From: DASQWC01 sp035640475 | Lineage (GTDB): Bacteria; Actinomycetota; JAICYB01 | Direction of reading: 5' to 3' | Assembly: GCA_035640475.1 (NCBI GenBank) | Contig: DASQWC010000046.1 | Coordinates: 1 to 19,172 of the forward strand | Length of the DNA: 19,172 bases | In this document: piece by piece, positions 1-7,070 of the stretch | How positions within the stretch are numbered: position 1 is the first letter of the stretch | Layout: each line of letters begins with the position of its first letter | Notes under the pieces: model-generated | What the model was told of the DNA's origin: nothing | Databases searched by the model: none | The model's input: only the letters and a program-made list of their open reading frames with translations | Position numbers and translations under genes: made by a program

Positions 1-523
1 GGTCGAGCCCATCGATGGCCATCCCGGCCGCGTAGGTCAGGACGATCGACTCGAGCATCAACATGAACGTCCAGAACGTGTCCGCACCGATCGTGTGCAT
101 GGCCGGCGCGATCGCTTTCAGCGACGGCGGTCGCAAGCTCGCGGCCGCATATTGGCACTCCGCGAGATACGAGGTGCCGGCCATGCCGACGTTGCCGTCG
201 CACCACGGCATCGACGCGACCCACTCGATCGTGTCGTAGCCGTCGGGTCCCTCGACGTTCCAGAGGTCCAGCGGCGGCCAGCTGGAGCCTTCGGAGGCGA
301 ACCTGGAGCGTACGTCTTGCGCGACGACCGCGAATCCGGCCTTCGCCAGCGTGAGACCCGGGTACAGGGCCGTCGAGTACGCGCCGTTCTTGTCGTACGG
401 CGTCCTGATGACGATGGCCGGAACCTTTGCCTGGATCTCGGGACGGAGCGCGTCGGCACGCAGGATCGTGCCGTCCCGCGTCTTCAGCTCGAGGTCGCGG
501 TCGAGCCGGATCGAGGTCGTCAC
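1..523 (-). CDS. CocE/NonD-family (peptidase S15-like) hydrolase, N-terminal part
   Basis: This gene runs off the left edge; only the first 174 codons are present. The start is a GTG at 523-521, followed by VTTSIRLDRDLELKTRDGT. Family features seen are RTPYDKNG at about residues 50-57, QDVRSRFASEG at about 76-86, and the nucleophile region GMAGTSYLAECQY at about 119-131. The Ser of TSY matches the catalytic Ser of CocE (GVSYLG in cocaine esterase). These alpha/beta hydrolases cleave esters, amides or X-Pro peptides; the acid and His of the triad lie outside the window. The gene is divergent from an acyl-CoA synthetase and shares a control region with two copies of the regulon operator, so it may release a carboxylic acid for that synthetase (inference). 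The family is firm; the substrate is unknown. Confidence 0.85.
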   Translation of the reverse strand, partial: MTTSIRLDRDLELKTRDGTILRADALRPEIQAKVPAIVIRTPYDKNGAYSTALYPGLTLAKAGFAVVAQDVRSRFASEGSSWPPLDLWNVEGPDGYDTIEWVASMPWCDGNVGMAGTSYLAECQYAAASLRPPSLKAIAPAMHTIGADTFWTFMLMLESIVLTYAAGMAIDGLD

Positions 524-571
524 GTCAGCGGTGCGTCGAGTCCAACGGCGCCCCCGTCCCCCTGGCCCGGA

Positions 572-589
572 TGTTAGCGGGAGTTTACT
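572..589 (+). promoter_or_regulatory. Operator copy 1 (TetR-type palindrome)
   Basis: TGTTAGCGGGAGTTTACT, an exact match to TGTTA-N6-GTTTAC. It lies 48 bases upstream of the hydrolase GTG. On the minus strand its TAACA end faces that gene, and it contains a TAAACT that could serve as a -10 element. Five more copies occur in this window, all beside related genes. Confidence 0.75.
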
Positions 590-611
590 TTCGGGCCGGC
601 GCGCGTGTCCA
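582..611 (-). promoter_or_regulatory. Candidate promoter of the CocE-family hydrolase
   Basis: Read on the minus strand, TGGACA (611-606) and TAAACT (587-582) are separated by 18 bases. The -10 lies inside operator copy 1, so a bound repressor would block RNA polymerase. This is a pattern match only. Confidence 0.35.
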
Positions 612-623
612 GCGCCGCCGGGG

Positions 624-651
624 TTGACGATAGGTTTACGGCGACTAACAA
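624..651 (+). promoter_or_regulatory. Candidate promoter of the acyl-CoA synthetase
   Basis: TTGACG at 624-629 and TAACAA at 646-651 are separated by 16 bases, a good sigma-70-like match. The -10 overlaps the downstream end of operator copy 2 (633-650). A start near 658 would leave a leader of about 20 bases containing the GAGGGGA ribosome binding site at 671-677. Confidence 0.45.
633..650 (-). promoter_or_regulatory. Operator copy 2 (TetR-type palindrome)
   Basis: On the minus strand this reads TGTTAGTCGCCGTAAACC, matching TGTTA-N6-GWWWAC. Its centre is 61 bases, close to six helical turns, from operator copy 1. The TAACA end faces the synthetase, 30 bases before its GTG. Two copies in one divergent region allow either separate control of the two genes or joint binding. 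Confidence 0.75.
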
Positions 652-680
652 TCGGATTCTCCGGAGCGGGGAGGGGAATC

Positions 681-2270
681 GTGCTCGATCGTGGACTCGT
701 TCTGCCCCATCTGATCGCGTCGCTGGCGGCCGACCGGGGCGACCAGATCTACTTCCAGCAGGTCGATGGTCCCGAGCTGACGTACACGGAGCTCCACGAG
801 GGCAACCTCGTGTGGGCCGACGCGTTCCGCCGCCTCGGCATCCAAGCGAGCACAAACGTCGCGGTGATGATGCCGACGACCGTCGAGGCATACCACGCGT
901 GGCTGGGCCTGGGGTGGCTGCGCGCGATCGAGGTCCCGCTGAACACGATGTACCGCGGCCGGATGCTCGCCTACATCGTCGACAACTGCGACGCCGACAC
1001 GATCGTGATGGGAGCCCAGTACGTCGACCGGCTCCCGGAGATCGCGATCGATGTGCCCAAGCTGAAGCGCGTGATCGTTCCGGACACCGACGAGGTCACC
1101 GTCGACCTTCCGTTCGAAGTGATCACGCGCTCGGCGTTCCTCGGCAACGCGACACCCGCGACCGATCTCGAAGGACCGGCAGCCTGGGACGTCGCGGCGA
1201 TCATCTACACGTCGGGGACGACGGGTCCCTCCAAGGGTGTTCTCGTGCCCTGGGCGGAGCTGTACTGGTTCGACATCGAGGCCGAGGGAACCTCCAACGA
1301 GGAGGGTGCGCTCTACGGGTACTTGCCGCCGTACCACGTGTCGGGCAAGGCGACGATGTATCTGGCGACCAAGCGCCGCTCACGCTTCGTCATCCGGGAC
1401 GGCTTCTCGCTTTCTGAGTTCTGGAACGACATCCGCCGGTACGAGTGCAACATGGTCGGCCTGCTCGGCCCTCTCGCGCGGCTGCTGATGCTCAATCCCG
1501 AGCAGCCCGACGATGCGGACAATCCGATCTCGCAGGCGTCTTGCGGACCGCTCTTCCCAGAGATCGAGGACTTCAAGAAGCGCTTCGGCCTGGAGGTGAA
1601 CACCGGCTACGGGATGACGGAGATCGGCGCTCCACTGGCCAGCACGTTCGACATCGTGGACTGGCGCAGCTGCGGACGCCTCAAGTCGGGACGTCCCGGC
1701 TACGAGCTGCGCGTCGTCGACGAGCACGATGAACCCGTTGCTCCCGGCGTCGTCGGAGAGCTGATCGTCCGATGCGATGAGCCGTGGTGCATGAACGTCG
1801 GCTACTACGGCATGCCGGAGAAGACGGCCGAGGCGTGGAGGAACGGCTGGTTCCATACCGGCGATGGCTTCAAGGTCGACGAGGACGGCAACTTCTTCTT
1901 TGTCGATCGCATGAAGGACGCGATCCGCAGGCGAGGGGAGAACATCTCGAGCTTCGAAGTCGAGGCGTACGTGAACGAGCATCCGGACGTCGCCGAGACG
2001 GCGGCAATCGGTGTGCCGTCCGAGCTCACGGAGGACGAGGTGAAGGTGCTCGTCGTGTGCAAACCTGATACGACGCTGACGGAGCAGGGGCTGATCGAGT
2101 ACCTGATCCCGAAGATGCCGCGGTTCATGGTCCCGCGCTATGTCGAGTTCGTCGCCGAGCTCCCGAAGACAGAGGTGACCGCGCGCACGCAGAAGATCAA
2201 GCTCCGCGAAAACGCAATCAACGACAACACCTGGGACCGCGAAGCCGCCGGGGTGAAGCTCCCGAAGTAG
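681..2270 (+). CDS. Acyl-CoA synthetase (AMP-dependent synthetase/ligase, ANL family)
   Basis: It would activate a carboxylic acid to its CoA thioester through an acyl-AMP. I chose the GTG at 681 because GAGGGGA lies just upstream at 671-677; the open frame extends further 5' but would cross the operators and promoter. The product is 529 residues, normal for the family. Motifs in order: P-loop YTSGTTGPSKG (176-186), GYGMTEIG (309-316), WFHTGDG (390-396), DRMKD (409-413) and RRRGENISSFEVE. The C-terminal A10 motif, usually PKTxTGKxxK, reads LPKTEVTARTQK (494-505), so the catalytic Lys position appears to be Arg502. The gene converges on the LLM oxidoreductase with only 5 bases between stops. 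It probably begins the pathway. The broad family is certain; the substrate is unknown. Confidence 0.93.
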   Translation: MLDRGLVLPHLIASLAADRGDQIYFQQVDGPELTYTELHEGNLVWADAFRRLGIQASTNVAVMMPTTVEAYHAWLGLGWLRAIEVPLNTMYRGRMLAYIVDNCDADTIVMGAQYVDRLPEIAIDVPKLKRVIVPDTDEVTVDLPFEVITRSAFLGNATPATDLEGPAAWDVAAIIYTSGTTGPSKGVLVPWAELYWFDIEAEGTSNEEGALYGYLPPYHVSGKATMYLATKRRSRFVIRDGFSLSEFWNDIRRYECNMVGLLGPLARLLMLNPEQPDDADNPISQASCGPLFPEIEDFKKRFGLEVNTGYGMTEIGAPLASTFDIVDWRSCGRLKSGRPGYELRVVDEHDEPVAPGVVGELIVRCDEPWCMNVGYYGMPEKTAEAWRNGWFHTGDGFKVDEDGNFFFVDRMKDAIRRRGENISSFEVEAYVNEHPDVAETAAIGVPSELTEDEVKVLVVCKPDTTLTEQGLIEYLIPKMPRFMVPRYVEFVAELPKTEVTARTQKIKLRENAINDNTWDREAAGVKLPK

Positions 2271-2275
2271 GCGGA

Positions 2276-3289
2276 CTAGATCGCGCGGAGCTTGTCCACG
2301 ACGGCGGCCGTCCCGTTGGAGCGCGAGATCCCGAAGGTGATCCTGTCCGAGAGCCCGCCGTAACGGGCTTCGACCTCCTTCGGGACGTCCTCCATGCGGC
2401 CGACGATCGCGAACTCGCTGAGGATATCGTCGGTGATGAGCTTGCCCATCTCGACCCATTCGCCGCGTTTCGACATGCCGTTGAGCTCGGTTTGGAGGTC
2501 ACCCCAACCGTGCATCTCGAGCACCGGACGGTAGGCCGGCGTCGATCCGTAGAAGGCGATCTGCTGGCGGACGCCGGTCGCTGCCTTTTCGATCTCCTCG
2601 TCGGAGTTGCCGAGCACCATGAATCCCGGCGTCGTGATCTCGAAGTCCTTGCGGGAGCGTCCGGACTTGGCGAGTCCGCGCTCGAGCGCCGGGATCGTTA
2701 CCTCGCGCATGTACTTCGGCGTCGAGAAGCCGTGGGAGAGGAAGCCGTCGCACACCTCTCCGGCGACTTCCGTCATGACGGGACCGACGCCGGCAAGGAA
2801 CACCTTCGGCGGTCCGTATTCGCTCGGTCCGGGGTTGAAGAACGGCGTCATCAACGTGTGCGTGTAGAAGTCACCGCGGAATTCGAGCTTCGTCCCGTTG
2901 TGCCACGAGTCCCAGATCGCGCGCATGGCGAGGATGAACTCGCGCATGCGCGGGGCCGGATGGGACCACGGCATCGAGAACCGCTTCTCGATGTGGGGCT
3001 TGATCTGGGAGCCGAGGCCGAGAATGAAGCGGCCTTTCGACAGAAGCTGTAGATCGTTGGCGGTGACGGCGAGATCCATCGGGTTGCGGCCGAACGCGAC
3101 GACGATCCCGGTGCCGAGCTCGACGCGTTCCGTGGCGCGCGCGGCCAGCGCGAGTGAGATGAGCGGATCGTGGCTCGTCTCGGCGGCCCACAGGCCGTCG
3201 TAACCGGCGTCTTCCTGCTTGCGGGCCGAGTCTCCGGCGTCGAGGTCGCCCGTCCCCGCGTAGACGCCGATGCCGCCGTCGATCTTCAT
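2276..3289 (-). CDS. LLM-class F420-dependent oxidoreductase (TIGR03617/MSMEG_2256-like)
   Basis: A 337-residue luciferase-like TIM-barrel protein, from MKIDGGIGVYAG to VVDKLRAI. Typical features are YDGLWAAETSHDP near residue 30-42, the ELGTGIVVAFGRNPMDLA strand, and GRFILGLGSQIKPHIEKRF near 86-104. These resemble actinobacterial probable F420-dependent oxidoreductases rather than FMN monooxygenases. GGGAGG stands five bases before the ATG. It is the last gene of a four-gene operon, 12 bases after the crotonase stop. Members of this family often lie beside acyl-CoA catabolic genes in mycobacteria and may oxidise or reduce a CoA intermediate (inference). F420 use is inferred from family resemblance alone. 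Confidence 0.88.
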   Translation of the reverse strand: MKIDGGIGVYAGTGDLDAGDSARKQEDAGYDGLWAAETSHDPLISLALAARATERVELGTGIVVAFGRNPMDLAVTANDLQLLSKGRFILGLGSQIKPHIEKRFSMPWSHPAPRMREFILAMRAIWDSWHNGTKLEFRGDFYTHTLMTPFFNPGPSEYGPPKVFLAGVGPVMTEVAGEVCDGFLSHGFSTPKYMREVTIPALERGLAKSGRSRKDFEITTPGFMVLGNSDEEIEKAATGVRQQIAFYGSTPAYRPVLEMHGWGDLQTELNGMSKRGEWVEMGKLITDDILSEFAIVGRMEDVPKEVEARYGGLSDRITFGISRSNGTAAVVDKLRAI

Positions 3290-3301
3290 CTCTGCCTCCC
3301 G

Positions 3302-4066
3302 TCAGTGGTACTTCGGTTCCCGTTTGCCGAGGAAAGCATCGATGCCTTCCGCGGCGTCCGCCTCCGACGCCGATAGGACCAGCGATGCCTTCTCCTTGTC
3401 CAGCTGGGTGTCGAGTGTGTCGTCCAGAGATGTGCGCAGCAGGCGCTTGGCGCGTCCGAGGGCGGCCGTCGGTCCGTCCGCCAGGTCGTGCGCGACGCGC
3501 ATCGCTTCGTCTTCGAGGTCGTCATCGGGCACAACGCGTGTGGCGATGCCCCAGTCGGCGGCTTCATCGGCGCTCAGCACGCGGTTGGTGAGGACGAGCT
3601 CCAGCGCGCGACGCATGCCGACGAGCCGGGGGAGGACCCACGTTGACGAACCATCCGGCGTCACACCGATCTTCGTGAACGCGCTGACGAATCGCGCCGT
3701 CGCGCTCGCGAGGACGATGTCGGCGGAGCAGGCCAGGCCCAGGCCGGCGCCGGCGGCCGCGCCACGCACGGCCGCGACGACCGGCACGTCCAGCGAGTCG
3801 ATGCGTCGGAGGGCCGCATGCACATGGGTGACGACGCGCGAGACGTAGCCGGACATGTCGTCCTGCGAGGAGAACGCCTTGAGGTCGCCCCCTGCGCAGA
3901 AGGCCGGGCCCTTGGCCGTCAGCAGCACGCAGCGTGCGTCCTGCATGCGCTGCGTCGCTTCGTCGAGAGCCGTTGCGAGATCCAGATCGATCGCGTTCTT
4001 TGCGTCCGGACGGTTCAGCGTCAGAACGGCGACGCCGTCGGAGTCGTCGAGAAGGACGGAGCTCAC
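3302..4066 (-). CDS. Enoyl-CoA hydratase/isomerase (crotonase) family protein, PaaG-like active site
   Basis: A 254-residue crotonase with a GTG start, nine bases after the thiolase stop. LTLNRPDAKNAID (16-28) and the oxyanion segment AFCAGGDL (55-62) are intact. At the two hydratase Glu positions (rat crotonase Glu144 and Glu164) it has Gly110 and Phe130. It keeps an Asp in KIGVTPDGSSTW (Asp138), the position of the catalytic Asp in PaaG-type isomerases. A double-bond isomerase or another crotonase reaction is therefore more likely than classical syn-hydration. It is co-transcribed with the thiolase, DUF35 and LLM genes. The family is firm; the reaction is inferred. Confidence 0.9.
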   Translation of the reverse strand: MSSVLLDDSDGVAVLTLNRPDAKNAIDLDLATALDEATQRMQDARCVLLTAKGPAFCAGGDLKAFSSQDDMSGYVSRVVTHVHAALRRIDSLDVPVVAAVRGAAAGAGLGLACSADIVLASATARFVSAFTKIGVTPDGSSTWVLPRLVGMRRALELVLTNRVLSADEAADWGIATRVVPDDDLEDEAMRVAHDLADGPTAALGRAKRLLRTSLDDTLDTQLDKEKASLVLSASEADAAEGIDAFLGKREPKYH

Positions 4067-4075
4067 GTCGTGGGC

Positions 4076-5221
4076 CTAGGTTGTCAAAAGGGTGCAGGCG
4101 CCCGTGCCGGGGGCGCCGTAGACCTGCGTATAGCCGACCTTCGGATTACCCGGCACCTGGCGCTCGCCGGCGTCGCCGCGCAACTGCAGGCACACCTCGT
4201 AGATCTGGCGCAGGCCCGACGCGCCGATCGGCTCACCGTTGCCGATCAGACCGCCGTCGGTGTTGACGGGCAACCGCCCGCCGATCTCCGTCTCGCCGGC
4301 CTGGATCAGCGCTTCCTGCTCGCCGTCCGCACAGAACCCGTTCTCGGCCATGTGCATGATCTCGGCCCCCGCTTCGGAGTCCTGGACCTGCGCGACGTCG
4401 ACGTCGGACGGCGAGATGCCGGCGGCCTCGAACGTCGCCTTGGCAGCGTCGACGGTCGGCGATTCGGTTCGCTCGATCGGGAGCCAGGTCGAGAAGACCT
4501 CGAACGCACCGAAGCGTCGCGTTCGAACCTCGGCGGCGCGCAGGTAGATGGGCGTGTCGGTGTATCTCTTGGCCTGGTCCGCGCGGCACAGCACGACGGC
4601 GACGCCGCCTTCGTCGGGCGAGCAGAACATGTAGTGCGTCAGCGGGTAGTTCAGCATCGGAGCTTCGAGGATCTCCTCGACGCTCCACGGCTTGCGGCGC
4701 CACGCGTTCGGATTGATTGCGGCGTTGCGGTAGTTCTTGTTCGCGACCTTCGCCAGCGTTTCCTGGGTGATGCCGAACTCGTGCATGTACCTGTTTATCT
4801 TCATGGCGAAGAACTGCGTCGTATTCATCATTCCGGTCTCGGCGTACCAGCTTCCGATGCCGAGGAGTCCGGGGTCGGCTGCGAACGCACCGCGGGGATG
4901 CTTGTCGAACCCGCAGGCGACGGCGGTGTCGACGGCGCCGGAGGAGATCGCGCGAGCGGCCATCGCGACGGCCGTTCCCGCGGTCGCGCAGCCGTTGTAC
5001 ACGTGAGTGAACTGCACGCCGGTCAAACCGAGCAGATTCACCAGCGAGTCGGCGAAGCCGGCGTGCCAGCTCCCGCCGAAGGCCGTCCCGATGTCCTTCC
5101 ACTCGATGCCGGCATCGCGCAACGCTTGACGGACGGCGTAGGCGCCCATCTCGAGTCCGGTGATGCCGTCGAATCGTCCGAATGGGTGGAGGCCGATACC
5201 GACGATCGCGACGTCGGTCAT
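4076..5221 (-). CDS. SCP2-type thiolase / lipid-transfer (Ltp-like) protein
   Basis: A 381-residue thiolase-fold protein, from MTDVAIVGIG to GTGACTLLTT. The nucleophile loop VYNGCATAG carries Cys78. The usual GHPxGxSG motif reads GNGEPIGASG, with Glu330 in place of His, and the second active-site Cys is not obvious. Its ATG overlaps the stop of the upstream DUF35 gene (ATGA), so the two are probably translated together and bind each other. In steroid side-chain degradation, Ltp2 works as a retro-aldolase with the DUF35 partner ChsH2 and lacks normal thiolase residues. This pair may do something similar, although Cys78 is kept. The fold and family are firm; thiolase versus aldolase activity is open. 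Confidence 0.9.
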   Translation of the reverse strand: MTDVAIVGIGLHPFGRFDGITGLEMGAYAVRQALRDAGIEWKDIGTAFGGSWHAGFADSLVNLLGLTGVQFTHVYNGCATAGTAVAMAARAISSGAVDTAVACGFDKHPRGAFAADPGLLGIGSWYAETGMMNTTQFFAMKINRYMHEFGITQETLAKVANKNYRNAAINPNAWRRKPWSVEEILEAPMLNYPLTHYMFCSPDEGGVAVVLCRADQAKRYTDTPIYLRAAEVRTRRFGAFEVFSTWLPIERTESPTVDAAKATFEAAGISPSDVDVAQVQDSEAGAEIMHMAENGFCADGEQEALIQAGETEIGGRLPVNTDGGLIGNGEPIGASGLRQIYEVCLQLRGDAGERQVPGNPKVGYTQVYGAPGTGACTLLTT

Positions 5222-5646
5222 GGAGTCACGCCTCGAAAGGCATACGTCATGACCTCGTTGCCCGACTCGTCCTTGCGGAACGGGACGATGACGAGCTCCA
5301 TCTCCATGCCGATCGTGAACGCGTCACCGACGAGGCGCGACTCGACCTTGCAATGTCCGGGGAGCTCGATGTAACCGAGGTGGTAGGCCCTGAAGGACTC
5401 TTCCGTGTCGTCTCCGAGATAGCCGCCCTCCGGCGGTCCCTTCGGACGGAAGCCTTGCGTCGTATACGTCCAGAGCGTGCCGCGGTCGGGGAGCTCGACA
5501 GTCTGCATGTCCTCGGAGTTGCAGCGCGGGCACGAGCCTTGCGTCGGAAAGGTCACGGTGCCGCAGTCCCCGCACCGGGAGCCGAGCAACCGGGGGTCGT
5601 CGGCGGGCCATGTAAAGAGCCGTTCGTCGATCGCGACCTGCGCCAA
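5218..5646 (-). CDS. Zinc-ribbon OB-fold (DUF35) protein, partner of the SCP2-type thiolase
   Basis: A 142-residue protein starting at a TTG (5646-5644), with AAGGGGAA just upstream. A zinc ribbon is formed by Cys25-x2-Cys28-x10-Cys39-x2-Cys42; an OB-fold follows, with LWTYTTQGF near 58-66 and ESRLVGDAFTIGMEMELVIV near 102-121. DUF35 proteins bind the CoA part of substrates and attach to thiolase-fold enzymes, as in the archaeal thiolase/HMG-CoA synthase complex and in ChsH2-Ltp2. It leads its operon, 15 bases from operator copy 4, and overlaps the thiolase start by four bases. Confidence 0.9.
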   Translation of the reverse strand: MAQVAIDERLFTWPADDPRLLGSRCGDCGTVTFPTQGSCPRCNSEDMQTVELPDRGTLWTYTTQGFRPKGPPEGGYLGDDTEESFRAYHLGYIELPGHCKVESRLVGDAFTIGMEMELVIVPFRKDESGNEVMTYAFRGVTP

Positions 5647-5661
5647 CCCGTTCCCCTTGTT

Positions 5662-5679
5662 TGTTATCCGCAGTTTACA
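5662..5679 (+). promoter_or_regulatory. Operator copy 4 (TetR-type palindrome)
   Basis: TGTTATCCGCAGTTTACA, identical over 19 bases (including a preceding T) to the copy at 18968. It lies in the 86-base gap between the DUF35 gene and the end of the M20 peptidase gene. The TAACA end faces the DUF35 start 15 bases away, so it should control the four-gene minus-strand operon. Confidence 0.8.
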
Positions 5680-5732
5680 TCAGGGCACTTCGCCTCCCGA
5701 TCTAGGTCTCCGGCCCGGTCGACGCCCCCTGA

Positions 5733-7070
5733 TCACACCAGCAAGTCGCGCGCGACGGCATCCCACAGATCCGAGATCATCCCGAGCGATTCGAGGTCGA
5801 CGCGTTCGTCGTCGCCGTGCCCCATCTGCGCGAGGTCGTCGAGCGTGAGCTTGCGGCTGAACATCCCGAAGCCGTAGCAAACCGATCCGGCCGATCGGAA
5901 GAAACGCGCGTCGGTCGCGCCGACCATGAGCAACGGGATGATCGAGCTGTCCGCGTAGAAGCGCGTCGAGACGCGAGCCAGTGTGTCCCACAGTGGTGTG
6001 TCCATCGGCGAAACCGTCGCTCCGTGCTCCTTGCCCGGAAGGAACTCGACGTCGGCCGCCAGATCGCCGAGGGCCTCGTCGATCATCGCGGCGACTTCCG
6101 CCGGTCCGTCGCCGGGCAAGGTCCTGACGTCGAGCTCCACTTCGACGGTGTCCGGAATGATGTTGAGCTTGGCACCCGCCTGCATCACGGTCGGGGTGAT
6201 CGTCGTGTGCGCGCACGAATAGGCCATGCGCGACAAGCCGAGCGGCAAGCCGGCGATCGCTTCGACGAAGCCTTCTTCGGTGACGAGGGGCTTCGTCAAC
6301 TCTTCCGGCAGCCCCATCGAAGACACGAACGTGCGCCACGACTCGTGGATCCTCGTCGCCGGCGTGTACTGGTTGATCCGCCGGACGACCTCGGCCGCCT
6401 TGACGAGCGCGTTGTCGGTTCGAAACGGCATCGAGCCGTGTCCCGGCGTGCCGGTGATCCGGAGCCTCGACCAATTGATGCCCTTTTCCGCCACGAGGAC
6501 CGGGAGCTTGGTTCCGTCGGCACCGGGCAGCGGGAACCCGCCCGACTCGGTGATGACGTAGTCGGCCCGCACCGTGTCGGGAATGGTCTTGAGAAGGTGC
6601 TCGGCTCCGTAGGTGCCGCCGGCCTCTTCGTCGGCAACGGCGGCGTAGATGAGGCTGCCCTTCGGCTTGAATCCGGCCCGCGCCAGCTCGCGCATCGCGT
6701 AGGCCATCGACGCCGTGAGATTGAACATGTCGATGGCGCCGCGGCCCCAGACCTCGTCACCGATGAGCTCGCCTCCGAACGGATCGTTGCGCCATCGCCG
6801 CGCGTTCACCGGGACGACGTCGGTGTGCCCCATCAGCAGGAGCGACGGCGCCTTCGGATCGCTGCCCTCGATGCGCGCGACGAGGTTGTCCCGTCCGGGG
6901 GCCGAGGTGTGTCGTTCGATGGGCAGCCCGGAGCTTTCGAGGAAGCTTTCGAGCAGCGCGGTGTTCCGGTGCTCTTCGCCAGAGGAGACGCTGCCGTCGT
7001 TCACGCAGCGGTTGCGGATGAGCTGTTGGATGAGCTCGACGAGATCGCCGTGCGGCGAGAAGTCGCTCAC
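5733..7070 (-). CDS. M20-family metallopeptidase/amidohydrolase
   Basis: A 445-residue two-zinc hydrolase starting at a GTG that overlaps the upstream gene's stop (GTGA). The open frame extends further 5', but only through the neighbouring gene. Metal and catalytic residues are visible: GHTDVV (His82, Asp84), GRGAIDMF (Asp114), ADEEAGG (Glu148 likely base, Glu149 ligand), TESGG (Glu175) and the C-terminal MGHGDDE (His418). GTPGHGSMP marks the lid/dimer domain. M20 enzymes cleave peptides, N-acyl amino acids and similar amides. Because it lies in the acyl-CoA regulon, hydrolysis of an acyl-amino-acid conjugate is attractive, but this is inference. Confidence 0.92.
   Translation of the reverse strand: MSDFSPHGDLVELIQQLIRNRCVNDGSVSSGEEHRNTALLESFLESSGLPIERHTSAPGRDNLVARIEGSDPKAPSLLLMGHTDVVPVNARRWRNDPFGGELIGDEVWGRGAIDMFNLTASMAYAMRELARAGFKPKGSLIYAAVADEEAGGTYGAEHLLKTIPDTVRADYVITESGGFPLPGADGTKLPVLVAEKGINWSRLRITGTPGHGSMPFRTDNALVKAAEVVRRINQYTPATRIHESWRTFVSSMGLPEELTKPLVTEEGFVEAIAGLPLGLSRMAYSCAHTTITPTVMQAGAKLNIIPDTVEVELDVRTLPGDGPAEVAAMIDEALGDLAADVEFLPGKEHGATVSPMDTPLWDTLARVSTRFYADSSIIPLLMVGATDARFFRSAGSVCYGFGMFSRKLTLDDLAQMGHGDDERVDLESLGMISDLWDAVARDLLV

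Noticed and set aside
3818..5374. A 518-codon open frame on the plus strand
   Set aside because: It lies opposite the thiolase, crotonase and DUF35 genes, has a low-complexity Arg/Asp/Val-rich composition and no family motif. It is a shadow created by high GC at third codon positions.
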